Positions 10,218 through 18,427 of a stretch of DNA of 44,104 nucleotides are shown here, piece by piece (position 1 is the stretch's first letter; each line of letters starts with the position of its first letter). Origin of the DNA: Flavobacterium sp. UGB4466 (lineage in GTDB: Bacteria > Bacteroidota > Bacteroidia > Flavobacteriales > Flavobacteriaceae); the NCBI RefSeq assembly GCF_903469665.1, contig NZ_CAGKLC010000031.1:1-44104 (forward strand), written 5' to 3'. Position numbers and translations under genes: made by a program. Below the pieces are notes generated by a model, which was not told the origin of the DNA, ran no database searches, and saw only the letters and a program-made list of their open reading frames with translations.

Positions 10218-10232
10218 TATTCTATATATTTG
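10204..10232 (+). promoter_or_regulatory. Flavobacterial-type promoter for porV
   Basis: TTG at 10204-10206 is followed after 18 nt by TATATTTG at 10225-10232, a full match to the TTG / TAnnTTTG consensus. It overlaps the end of porU and would start RNA about 20 nt upstream of the porV ATG. It suggests porV can be expressed apart from porU. Confidence 0.7.
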
Positions 10233-10258
10233 TATCACCAACACCATACCTAACATAA

Positions 10259-11467
10259 ATGAAAAAAATATCGCTTCTATTAATTTGCCTTTTAATTATT
10301 CCGTACGCAAAAGCTCAAAACATTGAACGCCCTATTACTACAGGAGTACCTTTTTTATTAGTCGCAGCTGACGCAAGAGCTGCAGGTTTAGCCGATCAGG
10401 GTGTCGCTACATCAGCCGACGCTTATTCGCAACAATGGAACCCTGCGAAATATGCTTTCTCCGTAGACAAGCAAGGATTTTCTATCAGCTACACCCCTTA
10501 TTTGACAGACTTAGCCAATGATATTTCATTAGGTCAGGCAACCTATTACAACAAAATTAACGACCGAAGTGCCTTTGCAGGAAGCTTTCGTTATTTTGGC
10601 TTTGGGGATATTGAACTAAGAACAACCGGAGACCCAAATGAAGCCGCAAGAATCGTTTCTCCAAATGAGTTTGCCTTAGACGGTTCTTACTCTTTAAAAT
10701 TAAGCGAGAAATTCTCAATGGCGGTAGCCGCAAGATACATTCGTTCTAATCTGAAAATTGCTTCTGAAGAAGTTGACGCGTCAGCTTCAAGCACTTTTGC
10801 GATAGACGTTGCCGGATTCTACCAATCAGAAGAAATCGCTTATGCTGATTTTAACGGAAGATGGAGAGGTGGTTTCAACCTGCAAAACCTTGGACAAAAA
10901 ATAAGCTACGATAACGACGATATCAGTTCTAATTTTTTACCGGCAAACCTTAGATTAGGAGGAGGTTTTGATTTCATCTTAGACGACTATAACAAAGTAG
11001 GTCTTAGTGTTGAATTTACCAAACTTTTAGTTCCAACGCCTCCGGGAGCAGGAACTCCTGTAGATGCAAACGGTGATGGTGATTTTACAGATCCGGGAGA
11101 CATTTCTCAGGCACAAGCTGATGCAGCAAAATACAAAACCTACAAAGACATTGGCTGGGTATCCGGAATTTTTAAATCTTTCGGAGATGCTCCGGGTGGT
11201 TTCAGTGAAGAATTAAAAGAAATCACTTATAGTGTAGGTGCAGAATATATGTATCAGGATGCCTTTGCTGTAAGAGCAGGATATTTTCATGAAAGTCCTG
11301 TAAAAGGAGCCAGACAATTCTTCTCTTTAGGAGCAGGATTCAAATACAATGTAGTAAAAGTTGACGTTTCGTATTTATTTTCAACATCAAAAGTTAAAAA
11401 TCCGTTAGAAAATACACTTCGTTTTTCTTTAACCTTTAACTTTGGCGACAAATACGAAGTTTATTAA
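10259..11467 (+). CDS. porV: T9SS outer-membrane shuttle protein PorV (LptO)
   Basis: PorV is an outer-membrane beta-barrel that binds T9SS cargo by its C-terminal signal and hands it to PorU. The protein has 402 residues with a signal peptide ending YAKAQ. The mature N-terminus reads RPITTGVPFLLVAADARAAG, the recognisable start of PorV/PorQ-type barrels (PF03349-related). Alternating amphipathic strands end in a final strand FSLTFNF. An Asp-rich loop, DANGDGDFTDPGD at about 270-282, resembles a calcium-binding loop and probably lies outside the barrel. The gene directly follows porU, and a consensus promoter lies between them. Confidence 0.95.
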   Translation: MKKISLLLICLLIIPYAKAQNIERPITTGVPFLLVAADARAAGLADQGVATSADAYSQQWNPAKYAFSVDKQGFSISYTPYLTDLANDISLGQATYYNKINDRSAFAGSFRYFGFGDIELRTTGDPNEAARIVSPNEFALDGSYSLKLSEKFSMAVAARYIRSNLKIASEEVDASASSTFAIDVAGFYQSEEIAYADFNGRWRGGFNLQNLGQKISYDNDDISSNFLPANLRLGGGFDFILDDYNKVGLSVEFTKLLVPTPPGAGTPVDANGDGDFTDPGDISQAQADAAKYKTYKDIGWVSGIFKSFGDAPGGFSEELKEITYSVGAEYMYQDAFAVRAGYFHESPVKGARQFFSLGAGFKYNVVKVDVSYLFSTSKVKNPLENTLRFSLTFNFGDKYEVY

Positions 11468-11492
11468 AACCAGAAAATAAAAAATTAATAAC

Positions 11493-11532
11493 AATCCAAA
11501 TTCCTGTTTCTTTAGGAATTTGGATTTTTTTT
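11493..11532 (+). terminator. Terminator after porV
   Basis: A perfect 13-bp stem (AATCCAAATTCCT with AGGAATTTGGATT) with an 8-nt loop is followed by a run of T. It ends the porU-porV unit just before cdd. Its core resembles that of the gldJ terminator. Confidence 0.9.
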
Positions 11533-11545
11533 CCCTTAAACAGAA

Positions 11546-12028
11546 ATGAAAGAAATAAGCATTACATCATCCTTCAACATTTACAATAACCTTGAAGAAC
11601 TCCCAAAAGACATTCAGGAGTTAATGAGTCAGGCGGTCGAAGTTCGCAAAAAAGCATATGCGCCCTACTCTCAATTTCGGGTTGGAGCTGCTTTACTTTT
11701 AGACAATGGAAAAATAGTGATAGGATCTAATCAGGAAAATGCAGCATATCCTTCGGGATTATGCGCCGAACGTGTTGCCATTTATCATGCCGGAAGTGTA
11801 TATCCGGAAGCTAAAATTCTAAAAATAGCCATTACAGCAGCTTCAGACACTAATCAGACCACAGCACCGATTCCGCCTTGTGGATCTTGTCGTCAATCTA
11901 TTGCAGAATACGAGATCAGACAGGACACCCCTATTGAAATCTTTTTTATGGGAGAAATCGGAGAAGTTTACAAATCGGCATCCCTAAAAAATTTACTCCC
12001 GTTTATGTTTGATAAAAAGTTCTTGTAA
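11546..12028 (+). CDS. cdd: Cytidine deaminase
   Basis: This enzyme deaminates cytidine and deoxycytidine to uridine and deoxyuridine in pyrimidine salvage. The zinc site is visible as GLCAERVAIYHAG (Cys plus the proton-shuttling Glu) and PPCGSCRQ (the PCxxC pair). The substrate-loop region YAPYSQFRVGAALL comes before it. At 160 residues it is somewhat longer than the usual homotetrameric type (about 130-136) because of an N-terminal extension. The gene starts 13 nt after the porV terminator, with no obvious promoter of its own, and is 158 bp from pdhA. Confidence 0.93.
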   Translation: MKEISITSSFNIYNNLEELPKDIQELMSQAVEVRKKAYAPYSQFRVGAALLLDNGKIVIGSNQENAAYPSGLCAERVAIYHAGSVYPEAKILKIAITAASDTNQTTAPIPPCGSCRQSIAEYEIRQDTPIEIFFMGEIGEVYKSASLKNLLPFMFDKKFL

Positions 12029-12078
12029 AAAAAAGCCAAAAAGTAGCTTTTAAATTTTACTTCTTACTAGGAATGTCT

Positions 12079-12133
12079 TATTTTTGCATCCCGACCTTTC
12101 GGGCGCAAATTTGTGGGAGGAAACTATTTTGCG
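12079..12133 (+). promoter_or_regulatory. Candidate pdhA promoter and structured leader
   Basis: TATTTTTG at 12079-12086 matches the -7 element; no clear TTG is seen upstream. The predicted leader of about 95 nt contains a 5-bp hairpin (CCCGA / TCGGG, 12090-12103). A second stem follows at once (CGCAAA 12104-12109 with TTTGCG 12128-12133), and its loop carries GUGGGAGGAAAC. The function is unknown. Confidence 0.4.
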
Positions 12134-12186
12134 TTACAGGCAACAATTGATAACACAAACAAACTTTAGCAAAAGAAAGAATTCAG

Positions 12187-13185
12187 ATGAAAGAAGTTAC
12201 AAAAGAGGTATATTTAAAGTGGTACGAAGACATGCTACTTTGGAGGAAGTTTGAAGATAAACTTGCAGCATTATACATTCAACAAAAAGTTAGAGGTTTT
12301 CTACACCTATATAATGGTCAGGAAGCTGTATTAGCAGGAGCTTTACACGCTATGGACCTGACCAAAGACAAAATGATTACTGCTTACAGAAACCACGTAC
12401 AGCCAATCGGTATGGGAGTTGATCCGAGACGTGTAATGGCTGAACTTTTAGGAAAAGCAACCGGTACCTCTAAAGGTATGGGAGGATCTATGCACATTTT
12501 CTCTAAAGAACACCGTTTTTACGGAGGACACGGAATCGTAGGTGGACAAATTCCGGTAGGAGCTGGTTTAGCTTTTGCAGATAAATATTTTGAAACAGGA
12601 GGAGTTACTATGACCTATTTTGGTGATGGAGCTGCGAGACAAGGTTCTTTACACGAAGCTTTCAACATGGCAATGTTATGGAAATTACCGGTTGTATTTA
12701 TCGTTGAAAACAACGGTTATGCGATGGGAACTTCTGTGGAAAGAACTGCAAACCACACCGACATCTGGAAACTTGGTTTAGGATATGAAATGCCTTGCGG
12801 ACCTGTTGACGGAATGAACCCGGTAAAAGTTGCCGAAGCAATGACAGAAGCAATCGACAGAGCACGTCGTGGTGACGGACCAACTTTCCTTGAAATGAAA
12901 ACGTACCGTTACAGAGGACACTCTATGTCTGACGCACAATTGTACCGTTCTAAAGAAGAGGTAGAAGAATACAAAAAAATTGACCCTATTACTCAGGTTT
13001 TAGACGTAATTATGGATCAAAAATACGCTACAGAAGAAGAAATTGAAGTAATCGACCAAAGAGTAAAAGACCTGGTTGAAGAATGTGTGAAATTCGCTGA
13101 AGAATCTCCATATCCTGAATTACAACAATTGTATGATGTAGTATACGCACAAGAAGACTATCCATTCACACCTCATAAACTATAA
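12187..13185 (+). CDS. pdhA: Pyruvate dehydrogenase E1 component, alpha subunit
   Basis: This is the thiamine-diphosphate-binding alpha subunit of the pyruvate dehydrogenase E1 heterotetramer, which decarboxylates pyruvate and passes acetyl groups to E2. The ThDP motif runs from GDGAARQGSLHEAFNMA to ENNGYAMGTSV. The phosphorylation-loop region reads YRYRGHSMSD, and the N-terminal half has YNGQEAV and TAYRNH. The length of 332 residues is full size for the alpha subunit. The E2 gene begins 4 bp after its stop, so the two are one operon. No E1 beta gene is present here; it must lie elsewhere on the chromosome. Confidence 0.95.
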   Translation: MKEVTKEVYLKWYEDMLLWRKFEDKLAALYIQQKVRGFLHLYNGQEAVLAGALHAMDLTKDKMITAYRNHVQPIGMGVDPRRVMAELLGKATGTSKGMGGSMHIFSKEHRFYGGHGIVGGQIPVGAGLAFADKYFETGGVTMTYFGDGAARQGSLHEAFNMAMLWKLPVVFIVENNGYAMGTSVERTANHTDIWKLGLGYEMPCGPVDGMNPVKVAEAMTEAIDRARRGDGPTFLEMKTYRYRGHSMSDAQLYRSKEEVEEYKKIDPITQVLDVIMDQKYATEEEIEVIDQRVKDLVEECVKFAEESPYPELQQLYDVVYAQEDYPFTPHKL

Positions 13186-13189
13186 ATCA

Positions 13190-14839
13190 ATGGCAACAAT
13201 TATTACAATGCCTCGTTTGAGCGATACTATGACAGAAGGAACGGTAGCGACTTGGCTTAAAAAAGTAGGCGACAAAATTAGCGAAGGAGATATCTTAGCT
13301 GAGATTGAAACAGACAAAGCAACAATGGAATTTGAGTCTTTCAACGAAGGAACTCTTTTACATATCGGAATACCAGCGGGAGAAACTGCTCCTGTTGACT
13401 CTTTATTAGCAATCATTGGAAACGAAGGAGAAGATATTTCTGCTCTTTTAGCCGGTGGTGCTGCCCCTGCTGCAGAAGCACCAAAAGCGGAAGCTGCCCC
13501 TGCTGCAGAAACAAAAACAGAAACTGCTGCTCCTGCAAAAGCAGCAACTGAATTACCAAAAGGTGTTGTAGTAGTTACTATGCCACGCTTGAGCGACACG
13601 ATGACTGAAGGAACAGTAGCTACCTGGTTGAAAAAAGTAGGTGACGCTGTTGCTGAAGGAGATATCTTAGCAGAAATTGAAACAGACAAAGCTACTATGG
13701 AGTTTGAGTCTTTCAATGCTGGTACTTTATTATATATCGGAATTCAGGAAGGAAATACAGCTCCTGTTGACAGCTTGTTAGCTATCATCGGACCTGCCGG
13801 AACTGATGTTTCGGGAATTTCTGCAAACTATACTGCCGGAGGTGCTGTAAGCGCTCCTGCAACTGAAGAAACTAAAACTGCTCCTGCTGCTGAAAAAGCA
13901 ACAGAAACGGTAGCCGAAACTTCAAACGGAGGAAGAATTCTAGCTTCGCCATTAGCGAAGAAAATCGCTTCTGACAAAGGAATTTCATTAAATCAGGTTA
14001 AAGGTTCAGGAGAAAACGGACGTATCGTGAAAAGCGATATCGAGAACTTTACTCCTGCCGCACAAACACCTGCTGCGGCTGCCGCAACTACAACTTCTGC
14101 TGCTAAACCACAAGAAGTCGCACCTGCTGCACCAAAAGTATTTGTTCCTGCCGGAGAAGTTTTCACAGAAGAGATCAAAAACTCTCAAATGCGTAAAATT
14201 ATCGCAAAACGTTTGGCAGAATCTTTATTTACAGCACCTCACTACAACTTAGTGATCGAAGTAAGCATGGACGAAGCTATGGGAGCAAGAGCAACAATCA
14301 ATACGGTTCCGGATACAAAAGTATCTTTTAACGATATGGTAATTAAAGCTTGTGCTTTAGCCTTGAAAAAACACCCAAAAATCAACTCTCAGTGGAAAGA
14401 AGATGCAATCATCATCAACCACCATGTAAACATTGGTGTTGCCGTAGCAGTTGAAGACGGATTAGTAGTTCCTGTATTGAAATTTACAGACGCTATGAGT
14501 TTATCACAAATTGGCGCAAGCGTAAGAGATCTTGCCGGAAGAGCGAAAAACAAAAAACTGGGACCACAGGAAATGGAAGGAAGCACCTTTACCGTTTCTA
14601 ACCTTGGAATGTTTGGTATCACTGAATTCAATTCAATCATCAACCAGCCAAACTCTGCAATCCTTTCTGTAGGAGCAATTGTAGAAAAACCGGTAGTAAA
14701 AAATGGTCAGATTGTAGTTGGAAACACCATGATGCTTTCATTAGCATGTGACCACAGAACAATCGACGGTGCAACCGGAGCTCAGTTTTTACAAACATTA
14801 AAACAATACATCGAAAGCCCGGTGACCATGTTAGCATAA
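13190..14839 (+). CDS. pdhC: Pyruvate dehydrogenase E2, dihydrolipoamide acetyltransferase with two lipoyl domains
   Basis: E2 forms the core of the complex and moves acetyl groups from lipoyl arms to CoA. Two N-terminal lipoyl domains are present, each with the lipoylation motif EIETDKATMEFE (Lys43 and Lys167). They are joined by Ala/Pro/Glu-rich linkers. A peripheral-subunit-binding domain follows at about 250-285 (ILASPLAKKIASDKGISLNQVKG), then the catalytic domain. The active site CDHRTIDG has His522 and Asp526. The two lipoyl domains are almost identical in sequence, which points to a recent internal duplication or continued gene conversion. The gene is translated 4 bp after pdhA. The symbol follows common use in this group; aceF and pdhC are both used for E2. 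Confidence 0.95.
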   Translation: MATIITMPRLSDTMTEGTVATWLKKVGDKISEGDILAEIETDKATMEFESFNEGTLLHIGIPAGETAPVDSLLAIIGNEGEDISALLAGGAAPAAEAPKAEAAPAAETKTETAAPAKAATELPKGVVVVTMPRLSDTMTEGTVATWLKKVGDAVAEGDILAEIETDKATMEFESFNAGTLLYIGIQEGNTAPVDSLLAIIGPAGTDVSGISANYTAGGAVSAPATEETKTAPAAEKATETVAETSNGGRILASPLAKKIASDKGISLNQVKGSGENGRIVKSDIENFTPAAQTPAAAAATTTSAAKPQEVAPAAPKVFVPAGEVFTEEIKNSQMRKIIAKRLAESLFTAPHYNLVIEVSMDEAMGARATINTVPDTKVSFNDMVIKACALALKKHPKINSQWKEDAIIINHHVNIGVAVAVEDGLVVPVLKFTDAMSLSQIGASVRDLAGRAKNKKLGPQEMEGSTFTVSNLGMFGITEFNSIINQPNSAILSVGAIVEKPVVKNGQIVVGNTMMLSLACDHRTIDGATGAQFLQTLKQYIESPVTMLA

Positions 14840-14852
14840 TTTTTATGCCCAT

Positions 14853-15007
14853 GTCCGTCTGAGCAAAGTCAAAATGACTAAGCGAAGTCGAACGTCAGTC
14901 TGAGCGAAGCCGAACGTCAGTCTGAGCGAAGTCAAAATGACTAAGCGAAGTCGAACGTCAGTCTGAGCGAAGTCGAATGTCAGTCTGAGCGAAGTCGAAG
15001 ACCCCCC
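14853..15007. repeat. Tandem array of the CTGAGCGAAGTCGAAG family
   Basis: Seven degenerate units lie end to end. Five of 22-23 bp have the consensus GTCAGTCTGAGCGAAGTCGAA, and two shorter units read GACTAAGCGAAGTCGAAC. The short units follow units 1 and 4, giving a higher-order pattern. The array ends in GAAGACCCCCC. It lies between the E2 stop codon and the terminator. Confidence 0.9.
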
Positions 15008-15014
15008 TCATAAT

Positions 15015-15052
15015 AAAATCCCGTCCTGAAGTTTTTCGGGACGGGATTTTTT
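15015..15052 (+). terminator. Terminator after the pdhA-E2 operon
   Basis: A perfect 12-bp stem (AAAATCCCGTCC with GGACGGGATTTT) with a T run follows the repeat array. It would end the pdh operon transcript, which therefore includes the repeats. Confidence 0.9.
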
Positions 15053-15088
15053 GTTTAATTTTCATCCTCAAATCCAAAACACATAAAA

Positions 15089-16936
15089 ATGAAGAAAATA
15101 ACTCTTGTAGCTTTATTCTTAGCAGCTCTTGCCTGCCAGAAAAAAGAACAAACCGAAAAAAATACAGCCGTCATTGACGAACACAGCTATTCTAAGCCTG
15201 AACTCGCTGTCGTTAAACACCTTGATCTCGATATCAAAGTAGATTTTGACACACAAACCATTACCGGAAAAGCATCGTGGCAAATTGACAATGTTAGCAA
15301 AGGAAACGAAATCATCTTCGACGAAAACACGCTTAACATTACCAAAGTAACCTTAGGAGACGAAGAAAAAGAAACGAAATTCAAACTTGGCACCGACGTA
15401 GAATTTCACGGAAAACCACTTCACATTACTATCGAACCCAACACTACTAAAGTTAACATTTACTACAGCACTACTAAAGACGCAGTGGCACTACAATGGC
15501 TAACTCCGGAACAAACGGCAGACAAAAAGAAACCATTCTTATTCTCTCAGGGCGAAAGTGTTTGGTCCCGTACCTGGATTCCATGTCAGGACTCACCGGG
15601 CATCCGTTTTACGTACAATGCAAAAGTTACGGTTCCTAAAGATTTAATAGCCTTAATGAGCGCTGTTAATCCGCAAAAGAAAAACGACACCGGAGTTTAC
15701 ACCTTCAAACAAGACAAAGCAATTCCTTCTTATCTAATGGCTATCGCTGTTGGAGATCTTGAATTTCAATCTATCGACAAAAGAACCGGAGTTTACGCAG
15801 AACCTTCTTTACTGAAAAAAGCAGCATGGGAATTTGCCGAATTAGGCAACATGGTAGGCGCTGCCGAAAAACTATACGGACCCTACCGTTGGGGACGTTA
15901 CGACGTACTGGTTTTACCACCAAGCTTTCCTTATGGCGGAATGGAAAATCCAAACCTAACTTTCCTTACTCCTGGCGTTATTGCAGGAGATCGCTCTCTA
16001 ACAAGCCTTTTAGCACATGAGCTAGGACACAGCTGGAGCGGAAATTTAGTAACTAATGCCACCTGGGATGATATTTGGTTAAACGAAGGATTTACGACTT
16101 ATGTAGAACACAGAATTGGAGAAGCCATCTTTGGAAAGAAAGAATTTGAAATGCAAAACGTTATCACAAACAAAGAATTAGTCGATAATGTAGCTGAATA
16201 TGGAAAAGAAAATCCGGACACGAGATTAAAAGTTAGCCTTACCGGAAGAAATCCGGACGATGGAATTAGCCAAATACCGTATGTAAAAGGATATGCATTT
16301 TTAAGAGTTATTGAGAATGCTGTTGGCCGTGAAAAATTCGATCCGTTTATTAAAAATTATTTCGATTCACATGCTTTCCAATCGATCACAACAGAAGACT
16401 TCGTAAAATATATTAACGAAAACCTTATTAAAGGCGACAAAGCTCTGGCAGATAAAATAAAACTGGACGAATGGATTTACAAACCGGGAATTCCGTCAAA
16501 CATCCTTCCGGTAAGTTCTCCTGATTTTGATGCGATTGATAAAATCCAAAAAACATGGAGAGAAACAGGCGTAACAGGTCTAAGTAAAAAAATTACAACA
16601 ACTGCCGAAAAACAGCATTTTATCGATCATCTTCCAACTGACATTACAGCAAAAGAGATGGAAGCTATTGACAAAGAATTTAACTTTACAAAAGGCGGTA
16701 ACTTCATCATCAAACGTCAGTGGTTTGCGCAAGCCATTGAACACCAATACAAAGCAGCCAATCCTGCTATTGAGCAATTTCTAATTGGAATAAGCCGAAC
16801 CGGATCGGTAATGATGTTGTACAAAGAAATGGTTAAAACTCCTGAAGGAAAAGCATGGGCTAAACAGATTTTCGAAAAAGCAAAATCAGGTTACCATGCT
16901 ACAACTATTCAGGCTGTTGAAGGCATTTTGAAATAG
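15089..16936 (+). CDS. M1 family zinc metallopeptidase (leukotriene A4 hydrolase-like), probable lipoprotein
   Basis: This is a probable envelope aminopeptidase of the M1 family. The zinc site is HELGH at 310-314 with the third ligand Glu333 in WLNEGF, the exact HEXXH-x18-E spacing. The substrate-binding motif GGMEN is at 283-287. The order of domains (N-terminal beta domain, catalytic domain, C-terminal helical domain from about 490) fits the leukotriene A4 hydrolase/aminopeptidase B subgroup, as does the length of 615. The N-terminus (MKKITLVALFLAALACQKKEQ) looks like a lipoprotein signal with Cys16. It stands alone between the pdh terminator and a repeat block. Peptide trimming in the periplasm or at the surface is inferred. 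Confidence 0.93.
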   Translation: MKKITLVALFLAALACQKKEQTEKNTAVIDEHSYSKPELAVVKHLDLDIKVDFDTQTITGKASWQIDNVSKGNEIIFDENTLNITKVTLGDEEKETKFKLGTDVEFHGKPLHITIEPNTTKVNIYYSTTKDAVALQWLTPEQTADKKKPFLFSQGESVWSRTWIPCQDSPGIRFTYNAKVTVPKDLIALMSAVNPQKKNDTGVYTFKQDKAIPSYLMAIAVGDLEFQSIDKRTGVYAEPSLLKKAAWEFAELGNMVGAAEKLYGPYRWGRYDVLVLPPSFPYGGMENPNLTFLTPGVIAGDRSLTSLLAHELGHSWSGNLVTNATWDDIWLNEGFTTYVEHRIGEAIFGKKEFEMQNVITNKELVDNVAEYGKENPDTRLKVSLTGRNPDDGISQIPYVKGYAFLRVIENAVGREKFDPFIKNYFDSHAFQSITTEDFVKYINENLIKGDKALADKIKLDEWIYKPGIPSNILPVSSPDFDAIDKIQKTWRETGVTGLSKKITTTAEKQHFIDHLPTDITAKEMEAIDKEFNFTKGGNFIIKRQWFAQAIEHQYKAANPAIEQFLIGISRTGSVMMLYKEMVKTPEGKAWAKQIFEKAKSGYHATTIQAVEGILK

Positions 16937-17064
16937 TATTCAGTATTCAGTTTGCAGTCGCAGCTCTCAGTCGCAGCTCTCAGTCTCAGCTCTCAGTCTC
17001 AGTCTCAGTCTCAGTCTCAGTCTCAGTCTCAGTTTACAGTAACTGGGACTGAAAACTGCCAACT
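16937..17064. repeat. TCTCAG tandem repeat inside an inverted repeat
   Basis: Seven perfect TCTCAG units (16991-17032) follow several CAGTCGCAGCTCT-type units. The outer parts are inverted copies: AGTATTCAGT near 16937 pairs with ACTGAATACT near 17061. The block fills the whole gap between the M1 peptidase gene and the convergent glycosyltransferase gene, and may form a long hairpin that acts as a shared terminator. Confidence 0.85.
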
Positions 17065-17070
17065 GAATAC

Positions 17071-18312
17071 TTACTTATTCCTCGCTTCAATCCACTTTGA
17101 CATGTACATGGTGCTTTTATAAGCATGATGCTGCAATAAACTCCCCATAAAATTATGCAAACGATGGCTTTTAGCATCCATTAACAATGAATTTACCACA
17201 GACATGAATCCATCTGAGTATTTATCTTTCAAATAACACTCGTTGATAATTGCAATTCCCTTCTTTTGAGCCTCGTTCCAAAGATTCTCATCCTGATAAA
17301 GTCGAATTGCTTTCTTAGCAAATTCAGCCTCATCATCTTCTATAAAACCATTCCAGGGTAAATTAGCATGCATCGCTTCAGAACCAATTGCAGTGGTCAC
17401 ACTTGGCGTTCCGCATTGCATAGCTTCTAACAATTTCCCTTTTAAACCTGCTCCAAAACGAATTGGCGCCAGTACAACTCTTGCATTTTTCACGATTTCG
17501 ACAGCATCTACTGCCCTTCCCATGATATAAAATCCATTCTTAGGCTGATGGATCTGCAGTACTTTCTGTGACGGATAAGCGCCGTAAATTTCCAAAACAG
17601 CTGTAGGGAAATCTTTTTTGATCAAAGGCCAAATTACTTCTCTTAAGTACTGAACCGTATTCCAATTGGGCTCATGAAAGAAATTCCCAATAAAAACAAA
17701 CGTGTTCCTTTCTTCAAATGATGGTAATTTCAAAAGATCATCTTCAGACATAGAATCTGTCAAAAAAGGAAGATACAAAAGTAAATCGGCATTGATTCTG
17801 AACTTGTCTTTTAGAACATCCATTTCAAACGTCGAAATAATCAAAGACAAATCACATCTTAAAATACTGGCAATTTCTCGTTTTGCTACTTCTTCAGAAA
17901 AAAGATCTGTCACTTCAAACTTTCGATTTTCTTTAAAAGCCTTTTGCCTGGCAGCACGTAAACAATGCAAATCTTCAGTATCGAGAATCCGAATCGCATC
18001 AGGACAGTTTTCCGTCACTCGCCATCCAAATTGTTCTTCGATCATAAAACGATCAAAAAGAACAACTTGCGGGTTTAGTTCCTTTACAAAATCATCAAAA
18101 CTGGCCGAATTGAGCTCAATGCTTTTTTTCGCTACTCCGAACTCAGACAAATCCACCATAAAATCGCTGTCTAATGCCGCACTGACAAATGTGATGTCAA
18201 ATTCATTCTGTTTAAAAATAGAAATTAACTGCATCATTCTTCCTCCGGCAGCAGACGAATTTGGCTCGGGCCAGACAGAACCGATAATTAAAAGTTTTTT
18301 CATTGGATTCAT
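17071..18312 (-). CDS. Glycosyltransferase, GT-B fold (group 1-like)
   Basis: This is a predicted cytoplasmic glycosyltransferase of 413 residues. It opens with MKKLLIIGSVWPEPNSSAAGGRM, the nucleotide-sugar-independent start seen in GT4-like enzymes. The C-terminal Rossmann half has FIGNFFHEPNWNTVQYLREVIWP, then RVVLAPIRFGAGLKGKLLEAMQCGTPSVTTAIGSEA, where a Glu-containing donor site is expected. The substrate is unknown; envelope polysaccharide or protein glycosylation is likely. Start codons at 18312 (MNPMKK) and 18303 (MKKLL) are both possible, and the second is the more usual form. It is divergent from the MiaE-like gene and convergent with the M1 peptidase gene. Confidence 0.85.
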   Translation of the reverse strand: MNPMKKLLIIGSVWPEPNSSAAGGRMMQLISIFKQNEFDITFVSAALDSDFMVDLSEFGVAKKSIELNSASFDDFVKELNPQVVLFDRFMIEEQFGWRVTENCPDAIRILDTEDLHCLRAARQKAFKENRKFEVTDLFSEEVAKREIASILRCDLSLIISTFEMDVLKDKFRINADLLLYLPFLTDSMSEDDLLKLPSFEERNTFVFIGNFFHEPNWNTVQYLREVIWPLIKKDFPTAVLEIYGAYPSQKVLQIHQPKNGFYIMGRAVDAVEIVKNARVVLAPIRFGAGLKGKLLEAMQCGTPSVTTAIGSEAMHANLPWNGFIEDDEAEFAKKAIRLYQDENLWNEAQKKGIAIINECYLKDKYSDGFMSVVNSLLMDAKSHRLHNFMGSLLQHHAYKSTMYMSKWIEARNK

Positions 18313-18394
18313 TTACATTGCATTCAAGCTACAAAATAATGCTTTTTTGAGCGTATTCACATGGAATTTCCTGTTTTTTGGTCATAAAAATGAG

Positions 18395-18402
18395 TAATTT
18401 TG
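18395..18402 (+). promoter_or_regulatory. Candidate miaE promoter -7 element
   Basis: TAATTTTG matches TAnnTTTG and lies 25 nt upstream of the ATG at 18428. The nearest TTG (18378-18380) is only 14 nt away, shorter than usual. Confidence 0.45.
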
Positions 18403-18427
18403 CAGCATACAAATTTCGGAATCAATT

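Noticed and set aside
13180..13716. Minus-strand frame of 178 codons opposite E2
   Set aside because: It repeats in step with the two lipoyl domains, showing that it only mirrors the coding strand.
17702..18397. Plus-strand frame of 231 codons opposite the glycosyltransferase gene
   Set aside because: It is antisense to a coherent GT-B protein, is Ser/Lys-rich in the way shadow frames are, and crosses the divergent promoter region.
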